Shown here: piece by piece, positions 10,965-22,614 of the stretch | Numbering within the stretch: position 1 is the first letter of the stretch | Layout of the letters: each line of letters begins with the position of its first letter | Origin: Dama dama | Taxonomy: Eukaryota > Chordata > Mammalia > Artiodactyla > Cervidae | Direction: 5' to 3' | DNA length: 64,000 nucleotides | Assembly (NCBI RefSeq): GCF_033118175.1 | Contig: NC_083698.1 | Span: 50,323,501-50,387,500 of the forward strand | The notes under the pieces: model-generated | What the model saw: only the letters and a program-made list of their open reading frames with translations | Told to the model about the DNA's origin: nothing | Databases searched by the model: none | Program-made: the position numbers and the translations under genes

Positions 10965-11190
10965 TGGAGTTGGACAGAGACTTGTAGCTGAGTTCTAGCT
11001 ATTCCATTTACCATTTGGGTGACTTTTGGTTTTTTATTTAACCTTGCCAAGACTCACTTTTCTCTACTATAAAATGAGATGATAATAACACTCATTATTT
11101 GTAAGAATTAAAAATGAGAAAAAGTATGGATTGTGTTTAGCACAGTTGCGAACATAGTAAGTGTTCAAGGTGCAGTGTTTATTAATGATA
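10965..11190 (+). mobile_element. MIR SINE
   Basis: Sense MIR: 'gttctagctattccatttac', 'tgggtgacttttgg', 'ctcacttttctctactataa' then 'aatgagatgataataacact', and 'agcacagttgcgaacatagt' then 'aagtgttcaa'. Nearly the whole element can be followed. Confidence 0.85.
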
Positions 11191-11484
11191 TTTGTAAAAT
11201 CCTCTTCTTCTATATTACATCATTAATAATTCAAGTTATAAATTAATAATAATATTTTGGTGCTTACCCTAAATAAATTTCATTTATTCTTTAAATTTTC
11301 CTAATTCATGACACTTATGCATTATTTAGAGTATGATTCAATGAGTAGAATGACTTAGTCCAGTTTTCAAGTTTTCCTTGAATCACAGGGGCTCTGGGCT
11401 TTTCATACATCTTCAAGTCCACATCTACTGTTATCACTTTGATATGGTGGGAGTAATTAAAAAAGATTATTTTGATATAAAATT

Positions 11485-12105
11485 GTATTTGTTGTTGTTC
11501 AGTCACTGAGCCAGATCCAGCTTTTTGTGACCCCATGGATTGCAGCACGCCAGGGTCCTCCATCCTCCTAGAGGAAGACATGTCTCCTGGAGTTTGCTCA
11601 AATTCATGTCCATTGAGTTCATGTCCATACTATCTAACCATCTGATCCTCTGCTTCCCCTTTCTCCTTTTGTCTTCAGTCTTTCCCAGCATCAAAGTCTT
11701 TTCCCATGAGTCAGCTCTTCTCATCAGGTGGTCAAGGTATTAGAACTTCAGCTGCTGCTGCTGCTGCTAAGTCACTTCAGTCGTGTCTGACTCTGTGTGA
11801 CCCCAAAGACGGCAGCCCACCAGGCTCCCCCAACCCCTGGGATTCTCCAGGCAAGAACACTGGAGTGGAGTGGTTTGCCATTTCCTTCTCCAATGCATGA
11901 AAGTGAAAAGTGAAAGTGAAATTGCTTAGTCGTGTCTGACTCTTAGCGACCCCATGGACTGCAGCCTACCAGGCTCCTCCATCCATGGGATTTTCCAGGC
12001 AAGAGTACTGGAGTGGGCTGCCATTGCCTTCTCCTAGAACTTCAGCATCAGTCCTCCTTGTGAATATTCATGGTTGATTTCCTTTAGAAGTGACTGGTTT
12101 TGGTC
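11485..12105 (-). mobile_element. BovB LINE 3' end, interrupted by a nested Bov-A2
   Basis: The plus strand shows the complement of the BovB end: 'gttgttgttcagtcactgag' then 'tgcagcacgccag', 'gtccattgag', 'tctttcccagcatcaaagtc', and after the nested SINE 'catcagtcctccttgtgaat' to 'actggttttggtcc'. The two halves are collinear across 11752-12034. It is 5' truncated in the ORF2 C-terminal region. The frames at 11315-11743 are generated by it. Confidence 0.9.
11752..12034 (-). mobile_element. Bov-A2 SINE nested in BovB, with target-site duplication
   Basis: Complement of the dimer: CTG-repeat tail (11752-11767), 'aagtcacttcagtcgtgtct', the linker 'gcatgaaagtgaaaagtgaa', and the end 'ccattgccttctcc'. 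The 11-bp duplication 'tagaacttcag' flanks it at 11741-11751 and 12035-12045, and the BovB sequence resumes exactly after it. Confidence 0.95.
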
Positions 12106-14699
12106 CTGAGCCAAAATTGTGTTGGAACCCTATAAAATAATAGGAGATTTATTCTAAGTTGTTAGTATGGTTAATGACTGGTGGCTTCAAGTGTGTCTTG
12201 AGCATATGTTGAATCAACCTCTGGATTTGTGACTGTTAACTTAGCAATGGCGGGAGTGTCTAAAAGGAACCAATTTTCAAAATAGCCTAAAGAGCCTCTT
12301 AGTACTTATTCCCCAGGAAGAGAAAGCTAGTTAGCAAGCTTTTGCTAGATACAAGGCCTTTTATCCAAAAGGAGAGCCTCTGAATAAACATGGTAAACCT
12401 CCTTTGAATTTGCTTTAAGTTTAATCGTAAAGTAAGTCTGAGTCCTTCAGAGGAAACAGGGATGGAAATAGAGTGGCTGTTATTAACAATGGAAATAATT
12501 ATTTCACATAAAGTGAAAGCACCACCGAATTTCTTTGCATTAAAGACTTGAGACATTTCAATTTTATTTTGTGTCCTCAAAATTTGTAGGAAATCAGCAG
12601 TTACCTGTTAGCCTCGGCTGACCATACAATTTGTGACTTTGGTGCGCTGGTTTTGATCTTTCTTTTAACCAGTGAATGTTTTCCTGGTTATCAGAGTGAT
12701 TTCTATAATATTTCCATGGAATGAAAAGTAAGTTAGCTCATAAAAATTGTGACTTTGGCAGTTTTGCACTTCAACCAACTCTACTAAGTGATCATAACCA
12801 GGGCAGCAACCAAGCCAGTATAATAATGGCAATACTTCAGAGCTGTGTTCAGAAATTGTAGTTGGATGTCCATTCAGTCTGTACAGAAGAGGCAAGGAGA
12901 CAAAATATTGGTGAAAAAAGCCTAAAGCAAGTAATTAGTAGCAGGGGAAAGCAATGGCACATTTAGATTATTACACTTCACTTTGTATTGGTATCAGCTT
13001 CTGAATATTTCAGCAGCATTCATTTACATACCCATTGAGGATTGCTGAGCAGAAATTACCCTTTGTTCTCAGGCATAGAATTCAGCAGGGTTACAAGTTA
13101 TATCTAGACTTTGGCCCCTTCAAATAGAAAGAGCTTTGTGATGATACGTTGAATGATATGTAATCTTCACTTTTGTTAAGTAAAACCACAGGATTTTCCT
13201 GCAGAATCATTTGTAAGTGTCCACCTCATAAGAATTGAAAATCTGTCTATTGTGAATTTGTTCTTAGATGAGAATATTTTAAAAGTAGTTCTGAAGTGTA
13301 ATTTGTGGCACCTCCATTTTAATTCTTGTCACACTCATCCTTCCCAAGTCCTTTTGTAGTTCTGCCACCCACGCTCAGACAGTATCCTTTCCAGCATCAT
13401 ACAGTTTATAGTTGAGAAGCAGCAACCTGGGTCTGTCTGAATCTAGCACACCATTTCACTCCCCAGGCCTGCTCAGACAGTGGTTTGTCAAGGGCTATCT
13501 GCTGAAGTCCAGGTGTCTGAGGCACGTTGTTCTTGGGTGACTAAATGAGTATTAAATGCAAAGTGTGTGATCTGCTGCTAAGAGCTATCTAGACTGTGCA
13601 CAGAGTTATTTGGATAGAAAAAAAAAAATTAGAAAGCAAGTATTAAACATCATAGACTGATACTAAATAAAATTGAGTTGACAAAGAAGAGAAAAGACTG
13701 AATAGAAAGGGAAAAATATTTCTCCAAAGAACTTTCTAAATCACTAGAGTGTCTTTTTCAAGTGATATTCTTATCTGTTTCCACCCTTGCTCTGCAGTCT
13801 CCTCAAAGACCCTCTGCCAGGCAATTTCAGATGTATTATAAACATACTCTTGTGAACAAGAGCAATAATTCTCCTCGATGTGGGGCCCTGCTGCTGCTGA
13901 CAATCAGCCCCAGGTAGCCTTTTACTTACCAATTGCTGTTGGCTCCAAAATAAGTTTTGAAAAAAGTGAATCAGAGCTTAGGATCCAAATGATAAGTAAA
14001 ATGAAGGAATGCTTGTATTTGTATTTTCACAGCTTGTGTTTCTGAGGTGGTCAAAAGTCACTGAGCTGACCCACCCACAAGAGCCCTCATCATTGCATTC
14101 ATCTATTAACAACCGTTTCTGTGTGAGTTCAGGCTGCTGACCTTTTCTTTAGAGTCATGTTTGAAGATTAGCCTTGTAGTCAGGCTAATAGCAATTCCTC
14201 CAAAATAAACCACAACCTATATTTCCCTGTTATTCTGTTCTAACATTTTGTCTAGTTTATTACAGTTTTGACATCTAGAAGCAGGGCATACATTAAATAT
14301 CATATTGGAAACACCTGTTAAAAGGAACACTGTAGGGGCATTATCATTTTTCAGAGTTGATGTGAGTGGGAAAGAAGATTTTCCCCTGCATGAAGGGTGT
14401 TGTGGTCATTGATGGAGTTGACTGGTCACTAGTATTCAAGGATGGTAAAGATGTTAGTGTGACACCAAAATTAAGCTTTTTAAAAAAATTAAAACCTTCT
14501 AGTGTCAGGACAGGATAGCTAGAGTTTACTTAAGACATTTTAGGCAACTCTTGAAATGGACTAGACTCTGGACTATGCTGGACACTCCCTACCTTTTAGA
14601 AAGTTTCATTCTTTTTAGTGAAAAATATGAGATCCTAGAGAACCTCATACAGTACAGATTAGTGAGGAGAGCCAGTGAGTTGAATGTATAGCAGAGAAC
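12106..14699. other. Mostly unique sequence; possible conserved non-coding DNA at 13780-14260
   Basis: No ruminant-specific repeat and no gene seen. A short MIR-like antisense remnant may occur at 13420-13465 ('aacctgggtctgtctgaatc'). The part at 13780-14260 is less AT-rich, contains no identifiable repeat and keeps balanced sequence such as 'gctgctgctgacaatcagcc', which resembles conserved non-coding DNA; this is an impression, not a test. Confidence 0.4.
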
Positions 14700-14795
14700 T
14701 CACAGAAAGAAGCTGTTTTGGCTTGGGTGGTAAGGAATACTTCATGGAGGGGTGGCATAAAATAGAACTTAGATTTCACTGAGTGGAGATTTTAA
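14700..14795 (-). mobile_element. L2 LINE remnant, antisense
   Basis: 'ggtaaggaatacttcatgga' and 'gggtggcataaaatagaact' then 'tagatttc' resemble the complement of the L2 3'UTR (gaaggcttcctggaggaggtgacatttgagc). Short and degenerate, so uncertain. Confidence 0.4.
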
Positions 14796-17700
14796 TTTTA
14801 AAATAATTAATGAACAGTTCTATTGTATGTGCCCAGAATTACAGAAGCATACCCAGATGTGCTTGTGGAGTCAGTTCAGTGAACATTTCAAAGTAAATTG
14901 TTGTTTGTGAGTCTTGAAAGGTTGGTAGGCCTTCATTTCACCAAGTGGGCAAGAATGTAAAACCATTTTAAGCCACCTGGACATCAAATATAACAGATAG
15001 AGTTCATGAACTAAACATATATCCAGGAGAAATTTAGATATAAGGTAATCCATTCTCTGGATGGCAGTGGTGGTGGCGGGGTGAGGGGGGAGGAATGTTA
15101 AAATTGTCTCCTTCTTGCATAGGATTTCTTTGAAGGTGGTTTTGTAAGTGCCCACTCCCCTAGTCCCACATTTCTCTGGAATATAAGCATGCATGCTCTT
15201 TAGGGAGAACATTCACATTGGTTACAAATCTAAAGTTGAATATCCATTTTCCTTTTGATTGATTACTTATGCTAGTAGGTAGTAAATGTGGGGAATAAAG
15301 AGTCACCTCCAAAGAGACTTTTATTTTGGTTTGAAATACAATCTGAGCTTTTCTGTAGGAGACTGAATGAGCTAGAAATCACATCCTCCTAGAGGCCACT
15401 TTTAACATGAGTCTGTGTATGTGGAGCTCCTGCTGACTGACAGCAGTTGGAGAGTAACTACGTAGAGGGGAAAAGTCAGTTTGTATTAAAGTTTAAATGG
15501 ATATAATATGTGAAGTAAGCCCACAGAACTTTCAAACACATTTTCAAAGATCAAAACAAACCATAACTAGCTAGATTTGAATGTACGGAGCATTTGGAAT
15601 ATGTGTTTTTGTACTAACCAACAACCCCCAAGTCTATGTGCTTATATAAATATGTCCATATAAAGAAGCATGATACTTATCCTTGTTATTATATATTAAG
15701 GTGAGACAAACATCTTTTTGCTGTTGACTGTCAAAGTGTTTTATTGAAAGCTTGTACTCTACTAAAGAAAACAAGGTCAGTGCTGGGGTAAATTTCTGGC
15801 AGATTATTTAAACTTCTGGGAGGGTGAATGCCATTTAGAAATAATGTGCTTTTTATTAAATAAATCTGTCTAATAGTATTAAGGTGCTATTTCAATGTTA
15901 AGAACAGACAAAGCCAATCTTAGGTACCAAGAGATGAAGGCAGAAGGTTGGGGTCAGGGTGAGGGGGGAATTGAGTACTGCTTAGGACCGATGCTGAAAA
16001 CAAGAAAAAATGAAAAAGTAAATTTCTTTTTATTTCTATTTTAGGGGGTGTTTTATTTTTGTTTAAATTCCCTTTGCTTTACTGAATTTTCAACAAAGTG
16101 AGATATGAAATTCAAAAATACTTCTACTGTGGAGTTATAATGATAGATTTTCTTTAGACAGATACAAAAATAAGACCTTTAGTTTTCATTAATTCAGCGA
16201 AGATTGAGAATAAAAGTTATAAAAGGTAAAAACAAGGAATATTGTTATTATGATTCAGTATGTCATGAAATGTAGACTTCAAAATAGTAAAGTAATTTTA
16301 TATCTGTGTTTCCTTAAACTATCTAAGCTAGTGAATACACTATTGTCTTCTTAATTGATCAAAAATTCACAAGCCTAGAGAATCCCACTAAGGTCTAGAA
16401 TTTTTGTGTGTTTACTTTACTTGATAAAATTATTTATCCCAAGAGAAAGCATTTAAAATCTTTTTAATATTACCCTCATAGTACATTTTTGTATTCATTA
16501 GCTCTAAATTAATGTTTCATAATTTAGCATTAAACACAGAATTAATATTAGTACTTTATATAAAAAATATTTTGGGTGTGTTTAATAGGAACCAAAATTC
16601 TAACAAATTTTGAGAGCCTTGTAAACTGAAACTACGTGAGATTGATATGTACATCTCAAAATGCGTTGACGTCTTAACAGGAAACTGCGATTGTAGCTTT
16701 TGGATATTTGTCATCAACATGGTTTTGTTGGCCAGAGGAAATGTGTTTTGAGGTGAGTTAGATACAAAAGCCCAGGACACCGAGTGAGACAAGAATCTCA
16801 TACAAACTAAGGAAAATAATAAGACAAAGAGAACTTTACCCCTGGAAGCCTATAGTAGATTCACAACGTGTTCCAGGATAATGGTATAATACATACAGGG
16901 GATTTAACATTGAAAAGCAATGTGTTCTTAGAATGTTTTCTGTTAGCAAATTGATCTTGGAGGAAGGAAGAAAGGAAAGAAGCAAAAAAGAGAAGAAAGG
17001 AAGAAAAATCAATCTATCGAGGTAGAATTACTTGCACTGAAGACTCAGTTTCTGAAAGTCTTGGAAAACACCTTGGGGTTTTCCAAGGAAGGCAAAGTGT
17101 GATTTGACCTTGGACAGATTCATCGATACTTCCTCATATAACTATAACTGCAACTTGATTTTCATTGCTTCATGTATTTCCATTTTACTTCTATACTTTT
17201 CTTAACCATTCTTCACAACACATTACTTATGAGCTAAAAAGAGAAATACTATTTTTATTTTATTCTTTTAAATTCTGACATCATTTTTTTTTCTTCTTGT
17301 AACATAGCATCCGTCCACCCTGACTGACATGGTTGGTGGACCACTTTACAGGTAGCTCACATTTCTTTAGGTCTTTGCAACATGTTAGATATGTTTTGCA
17401 AAAATGTTTTACATTAGAATATTTAGAATATTTTTTAAAGTTAGATTGTTTATTAGCTAATTTTTATTTGCCCTTGTAGATGAGAGTGAAAGAAACGAAA
17501 AGATTTTAGCCTATGTTATCTAATCTTTTCCTAATCTTCTACTTCATTTCTTTCATTTTCTTAATATCTTTTCCTTAAAAAAGCAAAAAAAAAAAAAAAA
17601 AATTTTGCTCTTCCATGCTTTCTTTCTTCAAAAATGGAACAGTTCTCAGGTAGTTTGGGTTTCTCTTTCTAATTAACCCATTTCTTCTTCACTCTTCCTC

Positions 17701-18145
17701 CACTTTACAGTCAATCAACAAGAATTCTCTCATTTTATCAGTAGTCTCAGATCTGTCTTGTTCTTTTCTTTTTCATGGTCACTAACCTAAAATGGATGAT
17801 CATTAATTCTCCAGTAGTTTCTTGAAATGTTTCCTAGAGAGTCTTTACAAGAAAAGACTCCTCAGAAAAACTGGTCAGTGAATTAAGTTTGAGAATTTGC
17901 TATTGAATTATTCATTGCATCACTATGTATCCTCTATTCCAGTGATTTCTAAACATAAAACAAATTGATAGCAAAGATTTTTATTGTGATTTGGCCTATC
18001 TATGAATATGGATTTTATGCATACACCTGTATCAACATATATATTAGCTCTGAAAAACTTTTCATGAAATAATATTTATCTGAGAAGAGCACTGATTTTT
18101 TTTTTTTTCTATTTTAATCCTCTCCGTTCACTTCCTATATAGAGT
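14796..18145. other. Mostly unique AT-rich sequence
   Basis: No gene or RNA recognised. The minus-strand frame at 14871-15212 (113 codons) and the one at 16556-16801 have no known motif and no supporting splice or promoter context. A poly-A run sits at about 17586-17601 and a T-run at 18098-18109. Confidence 0.5.
16959..17009. repeat. Purine-rich GGAA/GAAA tract
   Basis: About 50 bases of nearly pure G and A ('ggaggaaggaagaaaggaaa' and onward), a degenerate (GGAA)n/(GAAA)n low-complexity stretch. Confidence 0.9.
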
Positions 18146-18711
18146 CAGTCTTCATTATTGGTAGATTCTGTTTTTGCAGATTTGCCTAAACCATGAAGTT
18201 TGTTTGTTCAGACCAAATTCAACACTCACAGTCCTGGTTTGAGTTACCAGATAGGTACATACCACACATACCAGCTGAGGTCAAACATGGTGAGATGCAC
18301 TGCTTTCTTGTTTTAATTATCAAACTGTAAAAGTCTTTAATGCTTTTCTTTGGTCAATTTGCTGTTTGAAATGGACCCCTGTATAATGTTGAAGCACTGT
18401 CTAGTGCTTCTAAGCACAAGAAGGCTGTGGTGTGCCTTACTGAGAAAATATGTGTGTTAGATAAACTTAGTTCAGGCATGAGTTATAGTTCTGTTGGCCA
18501 TGAGTTCAATGCTAATGAATCAACAATATATAGTAAATACAGTGTCTTTTTTAACAGAAACAAACAAAATAAGGTTATGTATTGATAGGTTTATAAAAAT
18601 GTGGCCAGACAGGTACTTAATACTGTATTTTTCAGTGAATCAGTATTTGCTAATCTAGTGTTTACAGGGACTATATAGAATATAATTACTGTAAATAACA
18701 AAATCTGACTG
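18146..18711 (+). mobile_element. Tigger/pogo-group DNA transposon, internally deleted, with readable DNA-binding domain
   Basis: The ends are inverted: 'cagtcttcattattggtaga' at the left and, complementing, 'cagtcagattttgttattta' at the right, with TA after the right end as expected for pogo-type insertion. From about 18390 a frame reads LTEKICVLDKLSSGMSYSSV (18435-18494) then GHEFNANESTIY (to 18530), the CENP-B/Tigger N-terminal helix-turn-helix of a transposase. The rest of the transposase, including the catalytic DDE/D domain, is missing: 566 bp against about 2.5 kb for autonomous relatives. It is therefore a non-autonomous or deleted fossil. Confidence 0.8.
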
Positions 18712-19513
18712 TATGGCATTTCAAATTTTGGTCAGAATCCAGTGATATTATTTCATGGGCTCAAAATATTGCCTCCCATGAATCATTTTTCTCAAAGTCT
18801 GCTACTAAGAAAAACTTTGTTTTTCAGGGGCAAGTCATAGCCATGTTTTCTTTTCTCTGAGAGATTTGTAACTTGCTGCTTTGTATTTTTTACCTTGCCT
18901 GCCAGGAAACTTAATGCAGGTTTTATGCTCAATTACAACAACAGTATTAATCCTTGATGTTGAAATGCTTGCTTTCCTGTTTTTAGCCCTGATTTCCTCC
19001 TTTTATTTCTACTGTATTATTTTTGTTTGATTTATTCTTTTTGTGAAAGAGTCTTGAAACCTCTTGAGAAAAAGATAGAAATGAATAAAAGAATTAATGA
19101 ATAGGTAAATAATTGAAGCAAGTAATCCTGGAAGAAAGATCTAGAGATAAGAGGCTATCTTTTTAGTAGAGACTTTAAAATATAACATTATTGTCAAATG
19201 CTTTGATAGTATGTGTTCTCCTTATTAAGTTGATTTTTTAAATATGTTGTATGTTATCTTAAAAATGTTCTTTGTGAAGATGAATTGGAAGGGTTTTCTA
19301 AAGTGTCAGAATAATTAAGTAAAGCTTAATAACTTATGATAACAGTTTAAGAAAATTACAAAATGTATATTAACATGCTCCCTTTTAAGATCACCTATCA
19401 CTTCATTATTGTGTGAATAGTCACCAATATAGATGATATGAAAAATTCTTGTTCTTCTTTTAGCAATAGCAAAGCAGATGCAGTATGGATAGTTAAATCA
19501 TGAATAGTGAAAT
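18712..19513. other. Unassigned AT-rich sequence
   Basis: No gene or known repeat recognised; frames are short and broken. Confidence 0.5.
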
Positions 19514-19720
19514 TTTGTGTGTTAGTCACTCAGTCATATCCGACTCTGCAACCCCATGAACTGAAGCCCATCAGGATCCAATGTCCAAGGAATTCTTTAG
19601 GCAAGAATACTGGAGTGGGTAGCCATTCCCTTCTCTAGGGGATCTTCCCGACCCAGGGATCAAATCCGGGTCTCCTGCATTGCAGGGGGATTCTTTACTG
19701 TCTGAGCCACCAGGTAAGAC
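19514..19720 (-). mobile_element. Bov-tA SINE, antisense
   Basis: Starts with the complement of the 3' end ('gttagtcactcagtcatatc'), passes 'gatcttcccgacccagggat' and ends with the complement of the tRNA head 'gagccaccaggtaagac'. Confidence 0.93.
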
Positions 19721-19759
19721 CTCTCAATTTTTGGATACTATAAAAATTCAGATGTTGTT

Positions 19760-20025
19760 GGGGAGGGAACTGAGGCACACTGAACCCCCCACCACAGGTC
19801 TCTATTTGCCAAAGTCTAGTGTACCTGCTCCTGCTCTCCACCCACAGTGGAATGAGCTACATGCAGGCAGCCTTTTGCCAGGCAGAGGGTCTCAGGAGCC
19901 CCTCTGGTGGCCTGTGTTGGGGGAGGCTGGCCAGGATCAAGGGCTGTGGATGGGGAAGCCGGAGGAGGGGTGGTTGGAGGAGCAGCTGCTATCTGTATGT
20001 GGGGGGTATGGGGCGTCATTTAGTC
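19760..20025. other. Isolated GC-rich block of unknown origin
   Basis: About 265 bases with much higher G+C than either flank, including 'gagggaactgaggcacactg', 'ggctggccaggatcaagggc' and G-runs near 20000. It is directly downstream of a Bov-tA. Open frames cross it on both strands (plus 19680-20036; minus 20019-19816, proline-rich), as expected for GC-rich DNA. I recognise no repeat family or protein. It could be an exon-derived retroposed piece, a transduced segment or a conserved element. Confidence 0.4.
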
Positions 20026-20039
20026 ATAACCAATAATTT

Positions 20040-21290
20040 TAATATTTCTACCTAACTTACTAGAGTTTTTCAACCTTCCTTTCTACATCTCTATGTCCAT
20101 TAATAAAGATAATCCTAAACAGTCAAGAGTTGCTGTGTCATATCACAAAGTAAGTGACAGTTTATGCATTCTCCTCACTTAACCGGACTCAGTGTATTTT
20201 ATGGATTGTTTAAGTGAAAAAAATTAAAGGATAATAAATTCATTAATTCTAAACATCTCAAATTACATTTTGCCACAGTGTGTCAAAAAAGTTGCAACAA
20301 TTTGTGGGAAAAAAGTGAAAAGGGCATACAGTGTGAGTATATACTCATAATATTCATTAATGTCACAACTGAGGAAACCTCTATTGTTGAAAATCATTGG
20401 CAGTGTACATTAAAGTGTATTATATTCTGTTTCAGAACCACAGCTTAGAAGGACTTCTTAAAATAAGCTTCCTATAGTTTATCTCTAGTTTTTCTTTAAA
20501 GCTATAGAATTAGTTGTTTCTCCATTTCCATTTACTAATGAACTGGGAGTGTTAAAACTTAAAGTCTGTTTTAAGCAATATACTAATATTTTCCAAAATA
20601 TAATCTTAAACATTTTCAGAAAACTACATAAAGATCCATTTTATGAGTACCATATGTTTAATAAATGAATAATCTAAAGATAGTATATATATATATATTT
20701 CCTAGTAAGAAGATGAGTTATGATTTTTTATCTATTTACCTACTATTATATTTATATATACAAAAAACTCACCTACAAATCATAAGTATACAGCAACTTA
20801 AGAAGCAAATATAGAGAATTTTGAATTGAAAAATATGGATAGGAGTTAATAAATATTGCTTATGACCTATGAATCTCATTATCTGTGCTAGTGAAAAGTA
20901 TGTTTTGGATTAATCACCAAGAATATTTTGTGGTTGTTAATAGCAGCTTCTAATACATGCTTAAAGTAGAAACCTTCTCTAAAAGTGATTCATATAAAGA
21001 ACCTGAATATTTACTCATGTATGTTAATCTGACCATGAGAGCAGCAGACCTTAATGATGGTTATATTCTTGTAGGTGATTGTTCTACAAAGGCCATGTTA
21101 CTTTTTTTTTTACATTGGAAAAATCAAATTTTAACATTGTTGGGAAGAGATAAAAAGCTCTTATATTTCTGAATCATTAAAGACTTGTTAAAGGAGCTTG
21201 TTAAAGGATTGCTTATTAATCAGCAATCTGCACTGTATCACTAGTATATCACTTATACATTTAAAATATATAATAGATTGAGCAATGTAG
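20040..21290. other. Unassigned AT-rich sequence
   Basis: No gene recognised. A short (AT)n tract occurs at 20683-20698. A plus frame at 20957-21172 (71 codons) has no known motif. Confidence 0.5.
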
Positions 21291-21294
21291 AAAT

Positions 21295-21510
21295 TAAGCA
21301 CAATGGATTCTAGAACCAGCAGCCTGGGTTCAGATCCTATTGCTACCAGTGACCTGTGACCTTGGACAGATAACCTCTCTGTGCCTTTGTTTTCGTCCTT
21401 TACAAAATAGGCATCATATGAGATCTGTCTTACTAGAGCAAATGTGTTATTATTTATGAGGTGGTCAGAATAGAACCAAGCACATAGAAGTTAACATCTG
21501 TGTTTAAGTA
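21295..21510 (+). mobile_element. MIR SINE, well preserved
   Basis: 'agcagcctgggttcagatcc' (tRNA-like B box part), 'ctaccagtgacctgtgacct' then 'tggacagataacctctctgt', 'gcctttgttttcgtccttta' and 'accaagcacatagaa' follow the MIR consensus order over about 215 bases. Confidence 0.9.
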
Positions 21511-21857
21511 AATAAATAACTAGGTAAGAGGATGTATAACTCTTTAGTTATGAGATGGTTATTCCAATATTAAAAAATGTATGGCATTTTAAAACTGAAT
21601 GAAACTCAGAAATCATGTAGAAATAGTTTGTTTTTAAAAAATTTTTTTTCACTGCATTGCCACTCCCACACCTTTTTAATTTATTTTAAATGAAATCATG
21701 GGGACCTCAGAAGAGAAAACAAATTGATATTATTGAATGGGGCAAAAGGCCTGGATCTTTGCCCATGCTACATTTGGCTACATCTCTCAGAGGCTTCTGA
21801 TTTATGCCATAGACTCCTGAGTTTCTAAGGATGAAAGTTTAAAAATTCTTGATTTTC

Positions 21858-21934
21858 ATTAAAGCCTTCTTTTACAGATGAGGTAACTGATGCTCAGAGT
21901 TGGTAAATGGTTCACTTTCAGGGTAACACAGATT
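21858..21934 (-). mobile_element. MIR remnant, antisense, interrupted by BovB
   Basis: 'tttacagatgaggtaactga' and 'tgctcagagttggtaaatgg' match the complement of the MIR middle part (ttttacagatgaggaaactgaggctcagag). The downstream part was displaced by the BovB insertion at 21935. Confidence 0.65.
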
Positions 21935-22604
21935 ATTCAGTCAGTTCAGTCACTCAGTTGTGTCTGACTGTTTGTGACCCCATAAACTGCAGCACGCCAG
22001 GCCTCCCTGTCCATCACAAACTCCCGGAGTTTACTCAAACCCATGTCCATTGAGTCGGTGATGCCATCCAACCATCTCACCCTCTGTCGTCCCCTTCTTC
22101 TCCTGCCGCCAATCCCTCCCAGCATCAGGGTCTTTGCAAATGAGTCAGCTCTTCGCATCAGATGGCCAAAGTATTGGAGTTTTTCAGCTTCAACATCAGG
22201 CCTTCCAATGAACACCCAGGACTGATCTCCTTTAGGATGGACTGGTTGGACCTCCTTGCAGTCCAAGGGACTCTCAAGAGTCTTCTCCAACACCACAGTT
22301 CAAAAGCATCAATTTTTCGGCGCTCAGCTTTCTTTATAATTCAACTCTCACATCCATACCTGACTATTGGAAAAACCATAGCCTTGACGAGATGGACCTT
22401 TGTTGGCAAAGTAATATCTCTGCTTTTGAATATGCTGTCTAGGTTGGTCATAACTTTCCTTCCAAGGAGGAAGCGTCTTTTAATTTCATGGCTGCAATCA
22501 CCATCTGCAGTGATTTTGGAGCCCCAAAAAATAAAGTCAGCCACTGTTCCAACTGTTTCCCCATCTATTTGCCATGAAGTGATGGGACCAGATGTCATGA
22601 TGTG
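21935..22604 (-). mobile_element. BovB LINE 3' end with intact ORF2 C-terminal frame and target-site duplication
   Basis: Complement of BovB from its 3' terminus ('cagtcagttcagtcactcag') to 'gtgatgggaccagatgtcat'. A 10-bp duplication 'aacacagatt' flanks it at 21925-21934 and 22605-22614, proving an independent 5'-truncated insertion. On the minus strand 22296-21946 is a stop-free 116-codon frame for the ORF2 C-terminus, with the arginine-rich GGRRRRGRQRVRWLDG segment and a tryptophan-containing DREAWRAAVYGV near the end. Upstream ORF2 (endonuclease and RT core) is absent, so the piece is inactive. Confidence 0.96.
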
Positions 22605-22614
22605 AACACAGATT

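Noticed and set aside
21946..22296. 116-codon minus-strand frame that looks like a real protein
   Set aside because: It is the BovB ORF2 C-terminus; near-identical frames occur at 28173-28523 and in partial form in other BovB copies. Not a host gene.
22162..22605. 147-codon plus-strand frame
   Set aside because: Also an antisense shadow of BovB.
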